Of a stretch of DNA of 64,000 bases, positions 1 to 12,200 are shown one piece after another. Under the pieces are notes generated by a model, which had not been told where the DNA came from, searched no databases, and saw only the letters and a list, made by a program, of their open reading frames with translations. The DNA comes from Epiperipatus broadwayi (lineage: Eukaryota > Onychophora > Udeonychophora > Euonychophora > Peripatidae): NCBI GenBank assembly GCA_028023455.1, contig JAQFVV010000158.1:1610001-1674000 (forward strand), read 5' to 3'. The translations under genes and the position numbers were made by a program. How positions within the stretch are numbered: position 1 is the stretch's first letter; every line of letters starts with the position of its first letter.

Positions 1-409
1 AGTATTCTATATCATAAGTTTTTCATATTAACTTTTTAATCTGCAATACCATTATTTAAATGTGTCACATGGATGTAAGTGCACACGATATTATCTAATT
101 CTCTAATTACTTTATGTACATTTAAATAAGAATTAGATCCTTATTAATATGTGATCTATTATACTTGGGATTGTGAACCATGCATGTAGAATATCTTATA
201 ATTTTAGGTTGTTTTCTCATCCCTGGTGTTCACCACAGGATGGCGTTGATGCTAATCAAAAACATATACATATAACGATTCCGGGCCGGATATAAATGAT
301 CGATTTGATATAAAAAGATCTGATTTCTTAGATTTGTAATAAAATATTCTAGTAACTAATAGTATTATATGATGTTAGTCTTTCATTTATTTATAAATGT
401 TTATTAATC

Positions 410-700
410 TTATATTGTTTTTGAGTTGTGTGTGTGTCTTTAAAGTTACGGTGTTTTTCTAATTTTTTTTTTTTTTTTGACTATGTGTGTCTTTTTAAAG
501 TTATGGTCTTTTTTTTTTGCAAGAGTAAATCAATAATTTTATTCAAAAGCAATACGTAATAAATAAATGTTGATTAATCTTAGATTGTTTTTTAGTTTGT
601 GTGTGTGTCTTTAAAGTTACGGGGCTTTTTCTAATTTTTTTGGGACTTTATGTGGTTTTTTTTTTTTTTAAAGTTACGGTATTTTTTGTCAAGAGTAAAT
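410..700. repeat. T-rich ~165-bp direct repeat
   Basis: The block with TTGATTAATCTTA, TTGTTTTTGAG, TGTGTGTGTCTTTAAAGTTACGG and later AAGAGTAAATCAAT, ATTTTATTCAAAAG, AATACGTAAT occurs twice in succession (about 410-560 and 570-730). It is an old direct duplication inside the same TIR element. Confidence 0.5.
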
Positions 701-777
701 CAATCATTTTATTCAAAAGTAATACGTAATTCTAAATCTATCAAAAGTAACATAATTTATATACTACAATTTAGAAT

Positions 778-1290
778 TGATACCCGACTACTATTAGTAA
801 GGACCATCATTGAAAGACTCGATTGAAAAATGATACCCAACTAATTGGCTTTCTTTTTTTGGGGACAGTAATGAATCAGAAAGTGGGTTGTTTTTGTTAA
901 CTCTGTCTATATAAAAAGGGTACCGTTATTGAAATAGTAAATTTAAAAATGATAGCCGACTAAGTTGCATTTCTTTTGACAGTAATTAATCAGAAAGTGG
1001 GTTTCTTTTTTTTTTTTGGTAAATCTTATATATATATAAAAACCCGTAATTCAAATACTCCATTGAAAAATCAAACCTCGTTGAATTTGCTTTTTTTTTT
1101 TTTTTAAGACAGTAATTAATCAGGAACTGGGTTGTTTTTGTTAGTGTGTAGATATAAAAACTAATCTTATTTTGAAATAATAAATGTAAAAAAAAAAAAA
1201 GTAATACCCGACTAATTTTCTTTTTTGGACAAGTAATTACTAATAATTAGACATTGGTTTGTTTTTGTTTGTGCGTATATATATAGCAAA
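778..1290. repeat. ~120-bp tandem repeat array, 4-5 units
   Basis: Units begin near 778, 831, 950, 1073 and 1202. They share the order 'GATACCCGACTAA', a T run, 'ACAGTAATTAATCAGAAA', 'GTGGGTTGTTTTTGTTA', 'TATATAAAAA' and a closing 'GAAATA.TAAAT..AAAA'. Spacing is about 118-130 bp. The units are diverged and differ mainly in homopolymer length. The array lies wholly inside the TIR element 204-1881. Confidence 0.7.
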
Positions 1291-1885
1291 AGTAACCGGT
1301 CACGGACGAATTCTCGTGAAAACGGTACTTTTCGCGTGATCCTTCAAATTTTTTCTGTTCGGCACCCTTAAAAGCAATTTTTGAGGGTTACCCCTTCGTA
1401 ATGGAATCTTCAGGACATTATTACTAAACTTACAACAGTAAAATAAGTTACTACACATTAAAAAAAATAGTCATCTTATCAAATTTTAAAAAACTACGAC
1501 TGCTTCAAATACACACACTCTCACACGAAACTACAGAGAAAATAGATATTCTACTATTGCGAGAAAATGATGAACAAAATCGACTACTACGGCAACCGAT
1601 AAAGGCATTCCTTTTTCTTTGCTTTTAGCATAGAAAAAATAAAGCCATAACCAGCAGCCGGCAGGAACTCTTTCTGTGTTTTATCATAGAAAGAAGTCTC
1701 TTTGTGTTGGCTTCTATCGCCACCGCCTCCGTCCAACATAACGTGAGGACTCTTCTTTGTTGATAATGTAGAAAAATTCCTCTTTTGTTGGGTGAAGGCC
1801 GGTGAAACGGTATATTTCTAGGAATTAACCTAGAAATAGCGACATCTCGAGGTGAACACCAGGGATGAGAAAACAACCTAATTTT

Positions 1886-3969
1886 ATATGTGTTACATGA
1901 AAGATAATGTAATTCATCCTATATCCCCCACTCCATTATATATAAAGAGATACAGATGAGACATGCATGAGAAAGCACATTTACTTAAATCACATTTAAA
2001 TTCTGATTAGATGGATGTGACTTGAATTCTTGCTATCAATATATCACAATGATACATATCTCTTAATAAATCTGTCTGCAGTTCAGATGTATGCATAAAT
2101 AATTATGTCCATATAATATCATTACATCAATACATGCTGTAATCATCATATACCAGATTTCCTCTGTAATGTATGGAATATATTAATTATATAAACAGTG
2201 AGCATAAAGCATATCATTATTTAGCATAGGAGCAGGAATACTTCATCTGGATATATATTCTCAAGACAGAACAATATAAAACCCAATTATTGATAGAATC
2301 CTTATTTCAGACTTTAAATAACTTAAAATATTCACCCAGTCTTTAACATTAACTACATATGTAAGTAATATCTCAAATTCAACATCTCCATAAATAAGAA
2401 CAGATAAGTTCACACATTTGAATTACTTAAGTCACATTATTTTAAAACAAAATTCTAGAAAGTTATAGCAAACATTAACATGTATACCAATAAATTTCAA
2501 ATAATTATTTAAATTTAAGTCATTCATGCTGTCTAAAAATCTTAACTGCTGGTCCTTTCTCTTTCTGCCTTTCATCTTTTTTGGTTTAAATTTATGCAGG
2601 ATTGTTACGATATTCAAGGCAGAATTGTTTATATTTTCCAAGTAGAATTCTATTAATTTCATCAATTTAATTAATAAATATTTTATTCTTTTAATAATGT
2701 TAATCGTAAATAAACTTATGTAAAGCTTTCATTATCTAAGCATAAAATTAAAATATTATTTAAAATCTTAAATGTTTAAAAAATATTAGTTATTAATTTA
2801 TTATTATGAAATATATCAAACTTATAAAACACATTAAAATGTATGTTATAACAATAAACGATATGTATAATATTTCTATACTAAAAGTTCACCCATCTTT
2901 AAATTGTTTATATATAATTTTAAAATGACATGCGAATATGGGGATGTCAATGTGGCATCCTGTTTTAAATTGAAACAATCTCGGAGTTGTAACATGAAGC
3001 ATTCTTTATTTATTTATTTTCATAGTTCTGGTATATATATTGTACCGGTCGAAAATGTATGTCCATCCAACAAGACTTAGAATCTAAGCAAAAGTACCCC
3101 GAATCCAATCATGCCCGAGATACACAGGTCAGGAGCAATCATGAATTCTAACCTATTTGCCCATTCCCCAAATCTATAACACTACGGACAACAGCCTACG
3201 GTGATACTACATAAATTAATTATTTCCGGGCCCGGTACTACATCATTTTGCATGAGAACTCAGCTGATAATGATGATGATGAGAGATTGAGTGAACCCAA
3301 GATATGTTAAAACATACATAAATATAAATATTAATGAGATTTTAACAACTGGATTAAGTTTAAAAACATATAAATATTTATTTTGACAAAAATTCAAGAT
3401 TTTATATATATTCAACTTCACGCATTTAAAACTTTAATTTGGTTACAAATATTTGACGATCTTTTTACCATTATTTTATTTTAATAGATATCAATTTAGT
3501 GCGGCGGTTATAATACTAACGTATATTTCAAATAGGATTTTATTCAATGTACAAAAATAAATTTATCTGGGTGATTAGTAGATGTTTATACATTTAAAAA
3601 ACATATAAAGATATGACAATAATAGAGTTTCGTTGTTTGTACGATTTCATATGATGCCCTTGGCATTTGACACATAGTTTTATTTTCATTTATAGCATTT
3701 ATTGACAACAGTAAAATGAGGATACATTGTGATCAAAATATACTTAAAAACATTTATTTATTTTACATTTTCGACATTTCAAAATAGAATATAGCGAAAC
3801 TATAATTGCAGGAACAGCTTATTCAATAAAGGGGAGGGCAGCTTCATGAGAGGTTGGATTTAAACTCCAACTAAAAATATTACAAAGAGAAAACGTTTCA
3901 TTATTACATATCATTACGATTTATTTTGTCAAACAGGCTAAAAGAAAAACGAACTATAGAAAATTGCGG
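1886..3969. other. AT-rich stretch, no recognised gene
   Basis: I read both strands and found no exon, RNA gene or transposon domain I could name. A 77-codon open frame on the - strand (2432-2665) is lysine- and asparagine-rich and resembles no family known to me. The part 3057-3300 is GC-richer than its surroundings but shows no coding frame. Confidence 0.4.
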
Positions 3970-4286
3970 TGTTAGCATAATGGCCGAATATTTGCGGATC
4001 CAATATTTTGAAGTGCTTCATCATATTACGGAAAAAACAGTCTAGCCGACTTGCCACCCCACATTTTGTGGAATTGGTTAACAAAAGATCCTCAGATGGA
4101 GATACAATGGGTCGAACTTTTCCAGAATTATCCTATGCATTGCTCTCATTACGCGAGTATATATATATGGTCTAGGGACATTCATCGCCCTGTTTACGAC
4201 CTGAAGTGAAGAAGAGACGACTCGGGCATTCCGACGCACGTCTCTAGATAAAGCTTAGTAATATGAAAAATGGCCTATGCTAACAA
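3970..4286. mobile_element. Short TIR element (MITE candidate)
   Basis: GTGTTAGCATAATGGCCGAA near 3970 is mirrored by the reverse complement of TTTTTCATATTACTAAGC-side sequence ending ATGGCCTATGCTAACAAC at about 4270-4286, giving imperfect ~18-bp terminal inverted repeats around ~315 bp. The interior is GC-richer than the flanks and has no long frame. Non-autonomous, family unknown. Confidence 0.4.
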
Positions 4287-4289
4287 CAC

Positions 4290-5020
4290 TTTTAAAAATA
4301 AGAATATGAAATCATTCAGTTTAAATATTAACCTAAAGCCTTAAATGGTTTAACAAATACGCAATGATATGTTAAAATAAAGTCATTTATCAAAAGTTAA
4401 AACTATTAATAATGAAGCGTGCATTTGCTCCCCCTTCTTGAATCACTATTTTATTTAAATATATAAAAAAACTAAAATTCATGTACTTAAAAGTGCGAAC
4501 AACAAAATAGAATTTGTTCACCAGCCTTTTTGGTGATGATGATGAACAAAGAAATTAATAAAACTAATGTACACCAAAATCCATCCCAGATTGAAAAATA
4601 TTTATACATTTTGTATAATATTTTAAATGAAAAAAAAAAACATATATTCATTTTACAAGAAAAACTCAGACCTACAAACTATTTAGAAACAAATAAATAA
4701 GAACTCATTGATCCCCCCCCCCTCTAAGTTCGTAAAACCGGGTTTGATTTGCATTTAAAAATAAAAGTTTAGTGAAAAATATAAAAATATCAGTTAAAAT
4801 AAATTATAACCACACTAATTTATAAACAAAATTAAGAAGCGTGAGCTGAATGAAATGTTTTATAGTAGTATTAATTTATGCTATAGAGAAAAGAAATAAT
4901 TATTCGTTTTAACGTACTTGCCGATGAGTGAGTTAAAGAGATTAAATATATAGAAAACATTAATTTAAAGAGAGTTTACAAGTTATAATTTAGGTAATAC
5001 GATTATAATGACTTTGGGCT
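4290..5020. other. AT-rich stretch, nothing recognised
   Basis: No coding frame, repeat pair or RNA gene could be supported here. A ten-base C run lies near 4713. Confidence 0.35.
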
Positions 5021-5029
5021 GGTTACCTC

Positions 5030-5290
5030 AGCATTCTAGGGAATACAAACGAATTTTGTATGGCAGACAGTATTCTTTGACATGTCTCTTGGCCTCGGCG
5101 GTTCTTGGATGGCACGGGAACACTTGAATGGTAGAAGCTACATCATGCACGGCGAAGATTGGAGCCGAAGACGGAGGAAGGCAGCTGAAGCTCCTCAAAA
5201 ATTACATAGACGTGAAGTCGATTAAAGACTATTGACCTAACTCTCTTTCTGGCACAATAGATTTTTAGGCCCTATTTATACAAAACTTTG
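5030..5290 (-). promoter_or_regulatory. GC-richer block with TATA box on the - strand (LTR-like)
   Basis: Reading the - strand, TATAAATAGGGCC (about 5266-5280) is followed by some 250 bp of unusually GC-rich sequence for this window, ending in a possible donor (GCTGAG|GTAACC, near 5025). The layout (TATA box, then transcribed GC-rich leader) is what one sees in retrotransposon LTRs or a TATA promoter. No paired copy was found nearby, so a solo LTR remains only a possibility. Confidence 0.3.
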
Positions 5291-5835
5291 AGGTGTTCCA
5301 AGAATGTTTTTTAATTAAACTTCTTATCTTTAATTAACAGAAATATTTTAGCTATTGTTAGTGGAGATGGAATCGTTAGATAACTGTCCAAAAATAATTT
5401 CAAATCAATTTCCAGATTGGAAATAGATTTGATAAAAAATGTTAATCTCTAATTAAAATCAATTAGCTTTGTTTTAAATTTTACTTTAATTTAAAAATTC
5501 CTTTTTAATCATGAAACAAAGTAATGTTCCCACCTCTTTAATTATTCTTGGACGTTCATCTTCCATCTTGAATATTTGTATACTTATATGAAGAAAATAT
5601 TTATAAAATAAATAACACATAGTTAAGAAAAAAAAATACAAAATTATTCAAAAGATTTGTTTGTGCTTATATATATATATAAAAGCTCCGTTAATATATG
5701 TATATATCTGAGTCGCATCCATAAAAGTCAATGTTTAAAATTAAAGAAAATTTTTATTTGAGATTTATATTTATAAACTTTTATAGACGCTTCTCAGAAA
5801 TATACATATAGTTTATATACATGTGACAAAAAAAC

Positions 5836-5895
5836 AGTGGGTTAAGTGGTAAACCAGTGGAACCCGATCTTGGGCTAAGATCGACTGCTACAATA
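5836..5895 (+). repeat. tRNA-like (SINE-head) fragment candidate
   Basis: The sequence has an A-box-like stretch (TGGGTTAAGTGGTAAACCAG) followed by a short hairpin (CGATCTTGGGCTAAGATCG). This resembles the D-arm end of a tRNA-derived SINE. No complete cloverleaf can be drawn and no B box follows at the right distance. Confidence 0.25.
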
Positions 5896-6418
5896 TATAT
5901 ATAGTAGATATTGATAGTAGATCCTTTTTTTTTTTATTTTTTGGAATTTTATATATGATATTTGATGTTAACAATCTTTTTAAAGATAATTCTTTAATTA
6001 CTTTTGTTGTTATAGAGGATAAAGTATCCCATGTTTTTTTGCTAAAGCATTTTAAAAATATTATATATGAACTTGGTTCCTATATCCAATAAGAATCCTG
6101 CTAAGTAACTTGCCATGAGCTTTAGAAATTGCAAGAAAGCTAATTTTATTCTATACTTTTGTTAAAATTATATTTTAACTATTGCAATTTTAGAATGCTG
6201 CAGACTTGAATTCATTATAATAATTTTAGAATACTGACTCTCTTAAATTCCTTAGAAATGCAGCTTTATATAATTTTTTTAAAAAATAATGTCACTCATA
6301 ATACATGGTTCACTTGCCTGTTTCATTCAGGAATTAATTTTTTTTTTGTTATGTGTTTTATAAGTTTTAAAACATTAATTCCACATTATTATTACTTATT
6401 TTTAATAGTTAAAATTAC

Positions 6419-7239
6419 CTTACACAATATTAAACATATGTAAATAAGATATTTATTTTATATAGCGCGATGTTTTTAAACTGTAATAATAATTAGCATT
6501 AAGCTAATGCACATGCGCTTTATGGATTTTAATTATAAATGAATACTCTCACTTTTCCAAACACCAGATAAAATCTTTGTGAAAAGATAGAATGAATCCA
6601 TCTATCCTTTCAACCGAAATGTTTAAGTATGGGCAAATCTTAAGTATTTGGAAATGAAGATATAAATTACCTTTACTATGTCTAAATGAATGCCACTTGC
6701 AAAATTTATGATACATCATTCTTAGTTGAAATTAAAAATATGTAAATAAGATATTTATTTTATGTAGTGCGATGTTTTTAAACTGTAATAATAATCAGCA
6801 TTAAGCTAATGCACGTAGACTTTATATTGTGTTTAGAAAAGTGAGAGTATTCATTTATAGTTAAAATCCACAAAGCGCATGTGCATTAGCTTAATGCTGA
6901 TTATTATTACAGTTTAAAAACATTGTGCTATATAAAATAAATATCTTATTTACATATGTTTAATTTCAACTAAGAATGACATTGTAAATTCTAGTAAATT
7001 TCACAAGTGTCAGTCATTCAGACATAATAAAGGTAATTTATATCTTCACACTCTCATTTCCAAATACTTAAGATTTGCACATATTTAAATGTTTGGGTTG
7101 AAAGGATAGATGGATTCATTCTATCTTTTCACAAAGACTTTATCTTGTATTTGGGAAAGTGAGAGTATTCATTTATAGTTAAAATCCACAAAGCGCATGT
7201 GCATTAGCTTAATGCTGATTATTCTTACACAATATTAAA
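6419..7239. mobile_element. 789-bp foldback element with 16-bp target duplication
   Basis: CTTACACAATATTAAA occurs at 6419-6434 and again at 7224-7239, immediately flanking the element, as expected of a target-site duplication. Inside, arms of about 250 bp pair with each other (6435-6692 against 6985-7223), and a second, inner palindrome (about 6738-6840 against 6845-6965) repeats the same family sequence, including AAGCTAATGCAC and GTAAATAAGATATTTATTTTA. There is no reading frame. A duplication this long is unusual for cut-and-paste transposons and suits a retrotransposition-type insertion. Related copies lie at 51071-51320 and 52960-53092. Confidence 0.65.
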
Positions 7240-8330
7240 ATTATATTACATATTTTAGGAAATTATATACTTATTTTTTATTATTAATTTATAAATAAAT
7301 AGCAAATATTATATTCGCGCATATGCATAAACATAGCTTAACACATTTCTATTTCTTAGTGTTATCAATTGTTTGCATCAAAAATGTATATTTTTCTATT
7401 ATATTTAAATGACTTTAAGCTCCCTTTACTTTTCCTCGCTAATCTCTGAAAAATGAATGCCTACTACTCCTATCTTTGTCTGTTATGAAATAATAGTAAC
7501 TATAATCATCTGAAATTATATCATTCCACTGTACACTTTGAAATAATAAATATACTAAACTTTATTTTGTTAATATCTAATCATCAACATTACTTTATCT
7601 GCATTGGAAAAGATGTTACTTTAAGTTTTTTTTTTAGAATAAATTTTTGTCACATGAAATAGAAAAGTATGATTTCTGTTTTCAGTACTTTTACCTCAGT
7701 CCCTTAAATTCTAAGTATGGTGCTGGACCTGTTAATGATTATTGATCAGTTTCTAATTTTCTCCTAGCTTTTATTATTAGAGGATTTCTGTTGTCAAAAA
7801 GAAAAGCTTTTTGGATTTTTTAAATAACTTTCTGAGAATCCAAAGTTTAAAATCTTCATTTAATTTATAAATCCTTAATTCATATTCATTTTATAGTTCT
7901 TAGTCATTTTAATTGATTTCTTCTTTTGTTTACTACTATCACTGCATATTTTTTTTACCAATCACAATTTACCATGGTTCATAATTTAACTAGGAATTTA
8001 TCAAGATCAAAGTTAATTTTCATGTATTAACATTATTTTCACATGCTAACTTCCTTCCTTCATTTACCCATGTTTGGACTTAAATCATTTTTAGGAATAA
8101 TCTTGAAAAGCTGATTAGCATTACTGACAACTTCCTCAGCATTAGCTTATTCTTGTAATAAATCCTTAGATAATTAAATAATACCATGAGAAATATTATT
8201 GGCACACAAGTTTACTTTCTTTTAATAACTTCCTGTTTTTCACAAACCAGATATCAAGAGAGTTATTGACTCACAAAATATATATATAAAGTTGTTAATA
8301 TTTAAATACAAGTATATTGCCTATTTTGAA
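7240..8330. other. AT-rich stretch, nothing recognised
   Basis: No exon, repeat pair or RNA gene that I can support on either strand. Confidence 0.35.
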
Positions 8331-8331
8331 C

Positions 8332-8879
8332 TTAATGTAATTAGTAGGGATTTGAATTTAGACTTTCAAGCTCCCTACAAATATCCACTCCATCTTATAA
8401 CCGATACACATGATCACACTCATGTGAAGAAGATAAATGATCTCCAATACACATATTTGTGCTGAACTAGCACTCATCAGTTGGTCCAGATCATTATCTC
8501 CATCACATATATAACAACTGCTCAGTTTGAAAATCTTTGAACTTTAATGGAGAGGCTTCAATCTTCTCAGCTCTCCAATTCTTCAGCTATTCATATCATT
8601 GAAAATCTGATGATGCAATGAAAAGTTGGAGGGTAAAGATTATTAAAGTTTGAAGATTTGTTATCTTAATATAAAGTGAGCCTGATTATATATGTGTGTG
8701 GAAGACAATGATTTGGACCAACTTATGAGTGCTGTTTCAGCACAAAATGCGTATTGAGATCATTTATCTTTTTCACATGTGTGTGGTCATGGGTATCGGT
8801 TGTATAAGATAGAATGGATAGCTGTAGGGAGCTTGAAAGTCTGAGTTCAAATCTTTTCTAATTACATAAAGTTAAGTGA
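8332..8879. mobile_element. Inverted-repeat (foldback) element, ~180-bp arms
   Basis: The left arm (8332-8512) includes GACTTTCAAGCTCCCTAC, CGATACACATGATCACACTC and TAGCACTCATCAGTTGGTCC. The reverse complement of each is found in order in the right arm (8686-8879), at roughly 80 percent identity by eye. The ~170-bp spacer has no coding frame. This is a large MITE or foldback element; the TIRs are too diverged to name a superfamily. Confidence 0.6.
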
Positions 8880-9036
8880 ATCGGACTTATCACTAGTTCA
8901 AGATATATTTTTACCATCCAAGACTTTTCTCAAATCAAAAGCTCTTTCTACATACTCAATCAAAAATTTCTTCAAACAACTGAATTGTAGCATTAAAAAT
9001 GGATTTCTTACGATTTCTTTTTCCTAACCTATCAAT

Positions 9037-9212
9037 ACAGTCAGTTAGATTTGACCTTAAACATTACTGGAATTTCATCAACAGATTCAGGATCATATGT
9101 GCGATCAATCACAAATCATGAACCACATAGTTATTGATTGTCAAATCTTTGGACATAGTGACAAAATTGAAGGATTAACAGTCACTATAAATCTATCTCC
9201 TATCTAGAATGT
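9037..9212 (+). pseudogene. Immunoglobulin-like domain exon remnant
   Basis: After a pyrimidine-rich stretch ending in CAG (9040), the frame reads QLDLTLNITGISSTDSGSY, which looks like the E-F strand end of an Ig domain (LxLxIxxxxxxDSGxY). The next residues are V-R where the conserved pattern would be V-C. One base later the +1 frame continues as NHIVIDCQIF and then LTVTINLSP before a stop. A frameshift, an early stop in the first frame and the absent Cys suggest a dead exon. It lies upstream of the UXS1 exon, probably in its intron. It could be chance similarity; a profile search would settle it. Confidence 0.35.
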
Positions 9213-9214
9213 AA

Positions 9215-12200
9215 AGATGTTTTTGTGATGTTTGTTTTAGTTAAGCTGTTGTTAAAAATAAAAAAAATCCTATGTTAAATATAAACGGTATGATTGTCAG
9301 TGCATTTATCTAACAAGAGTTTTTCATTATTTTCTTGTTATAATTAGGAGAAAAAATCATCTGTGAAATAAAACTCTATAATGATCTTTTTAGAATATTA
9401 GTTTAATTTGCAGTCTGAGTATATGCAACTTTCTGTCTCATTTAATCGTGAATGATGCTTTTACAATACTTTAATAGTATAACTTAGAAAGGAAATCAAG
9501 AGATTAAAAATACACCTATTATCTCATAACAGTAGTGAAAAAACAATTTAAATAAAACAATACAGTATTCTTGACAAGTTATAATGGATGATAACAATAT
9601 AAGAGACCTACAAATCTGATCTTATTTCAAGAATATATTTATTGATGCTGGTATTAGACCTTGGAAATAACTATTGAATACTGAAAAAAAAAAAAAAGAT
9701 ATTATAATCCATAATAAGAATGTAACAAAAGAAAAAAAAAACGATTTTAAATATCACCACACACATTATGATTTGAGAAAGAAGCAGCTCTAAGAAAAGC
9801 ACTTGTTATGGTACTGAAATGTCAGCTATTTAGCTATTATATTTTTATTACACGGAAGCTCCCAGAAATAATACTATAAATTCATTATTTATCCGTGAGA
9901 ATATTAGAATTAATATATCCTAGAAAATTGTCATGTAGGAAGTTGATTTTTACGATGTTATATTCTAACATTTTTATTGCCAGTGTATATTTGTTAAGTC
10001 TGTTTAATAAGAATTATCTGCATCATTTGAGAGAGAGAAATTTTCTAATGTCTATTTTATCATTTTCAGTCTTTCCTTTCTTTGGAAATTCTTTGTATTT
10101 ATTGCAAGTTCAGTTGCAATAACAATTAATTATTGCTAGGCATAGGTTGATGACTTATGGTATAACATCTTTTATTTTAAATAATTATACAACTTTAAAT
10201 TAGTGTTATAAAATTTTGTATCTAATTCAAAGTATAGTTCAATGTTTTCACAATGCTCTTAAGACAAAAATCTTTTTTTTTTTCACTTTTTCAAGAAATC
10301 TTATTATCTTTAACTGTTTCACCTGAACTTAGAGTTTAATATATCTTATACATTGTCTATTGCAAAAAAAGAGTTAGTCATTTTATTTCTTAGAAATTTT
10401 TTATATAGGTGTTTTTTTTTCTATAATTTCTGATAGAAGCATTTCAGATAAATCTTAAATGCAAGTCATCTGACCATTTTGATCAATTACTGAACCAATC
10501 TTTAACATTTTTTAATCCCATTTTTATTTTTATGATACCTGAGTTAATAAAACTTTTTTTTTTTTTAATTGTTTTTTATTTTATATATTTTCATCTGTAT
10601 CATTACGATATAAATGCAAACCATATTGAAATAGTGTGAAACAGTTTTTCCAAGCACATTATTTTTTTCTCTTGCACATTCTATGATTTCCATAGTTTCA
10701 ACTCTGAAATTATAGACGAATTTGATATTAACTATTTAGCAAAATGTGGTCAAGTATATACACAAGTTAATAGATAAATATTTTGAACTTGTTCACTGTT
10801 ATTCTTTATAATTGATTGTCCTTCTGAAGATTTATCTCGAAACTTATTATTCCAACTATCATTATGAAACTAAACAAACAGTAGAAATATTGACTGAGAT
10901 TCTCTGAGTAAATGAATATTAAAATCATAATTCCTAGTTTCACAATGAAGCATATAATCAACTCTTAAATATGATTAGTAAAAGCCCTATTAAATTATGA
11001 AAATTCTTTTCATAAATAAACAAGATTGTATCACAATTAAGCATTAATATTTGTTATTCTTGTAGATATAATATATAGCATTGTTTATAATGTTTCACTA
11101 TTATTTGGGCTTTTCTAATAAATATCTTCAAATGTCAATACATTATTGAAGTTTACATATATTTTACAAATTTTTTTTATAATATCTTTTTCTTTATGAG
11201 ATAAATTGCTTACTCTTTCGGTCAGCGCACAATACAAGCTAATTTATTATATATAGTCACTTGTAATGTGACATTTTTGAAGTTAATGATATATATATAT
11301 ATGTATTTATAGTGTATAATTTGTAACATTCAAGTTAAATAATATTAAATGAACTATTCTGTATAAAGAAATTAATATAATGGTATTTATATAATCATTT
11401 TGTTGAAATGAAATAAACTAATTAAAAGATATAGGATATATTCAAAAAGTGCTATTTATGAAAATCCCTTTAGTATTGGTTATCCTATAGCTTAGAATAT
11501 TTCTAGAGGGAATTCAGTTAAAGGATTCTATAACAAGTAAACCTCAAATCCCAGATATCCATTCCTGTAGGTTAATATTGGGTATAGGATAAAACATTAA
11601 TAGGACATATAGATCTTTAACATTATTGACAAAAAATTTGGGGTAATTATTCTGTTGTAAAAAAATCCTATTTGTTTGTAGAATATTATCATAATGTTAT
11701 AATATTTGATGAATTAAATTATATGTCTTATCGAGTCATTTATTAAGTGCAAGATTGTTACTCTTTCAAAATTGTTTGTATGTACTACAAACTCGGGAAT
11801 TAAATCTTAGTCTTGAAGGAATTTGGCCTGTGGTACTTAGTACAAAATGACATCTCTTATCATTGTAATAAATTTAACCTGCCCCAGACGAATCTTCTAT
11901 TTGAAATGTGTATCTTCCCAAGAATTTAATACATATTACAAGAAATAATTGATGCTTGTGATTGTGACATCTTGCTACCATCCAAAATATGCAATTTTTA
12001 GATGAGATTGTTATCTATATCAGTTTTTGAATTGATCATAAATAAATAAATGACCTATATATTGTAATTACTCTTTTTCTGATGAGTATTGCAATTGTCA
12101 GAACTTTTCATGACCCCAAGGATCATCCTATTTGCTATTTTCTTTGATGTTAAGTGCATGCCATTGCAGATAGGCTTGCATAGGATTGTATTAATCTGAG

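Larger units (their letters stand above)
204..1881. mobile_element. Non-autonomous DNA transposon with perfect 31-bp TIRs
   Basis: Positions 204-234 (TTAGGTTGTTTTCTCATCCC...) are matched exactly, in reverse complement, by 1851-1881. This gives terminal inverted repeats of about 31 bp around a 1.68-kb interior. The interior has no credible reading frame; it holds T-rich direct repeats (410-700), a ~120-bp tandem array (778-1290) and a GC-richer subterminal part (1290-1880). No transposase is visible, so this is a MITE-like or deletion-derivative element. No clear target duplication could be read because both flanks are A/T runs. An open frame on the - strand starting within the right TIR is judged chance. 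Confidence 0.7.

Noticed and set aside
1625-1876. 83-codon open frame on the - strand
   Set aside because: It begins inside the right TIR of the 204-1881 element and has no motif; it is an accident of the GC-richer subterminal sequence.
12080-12115. CTGATGAG word resembling a hammerhead ribozyme core
   Set aside because: The required GAAAC box and flanking helices are not present at suitable distances.
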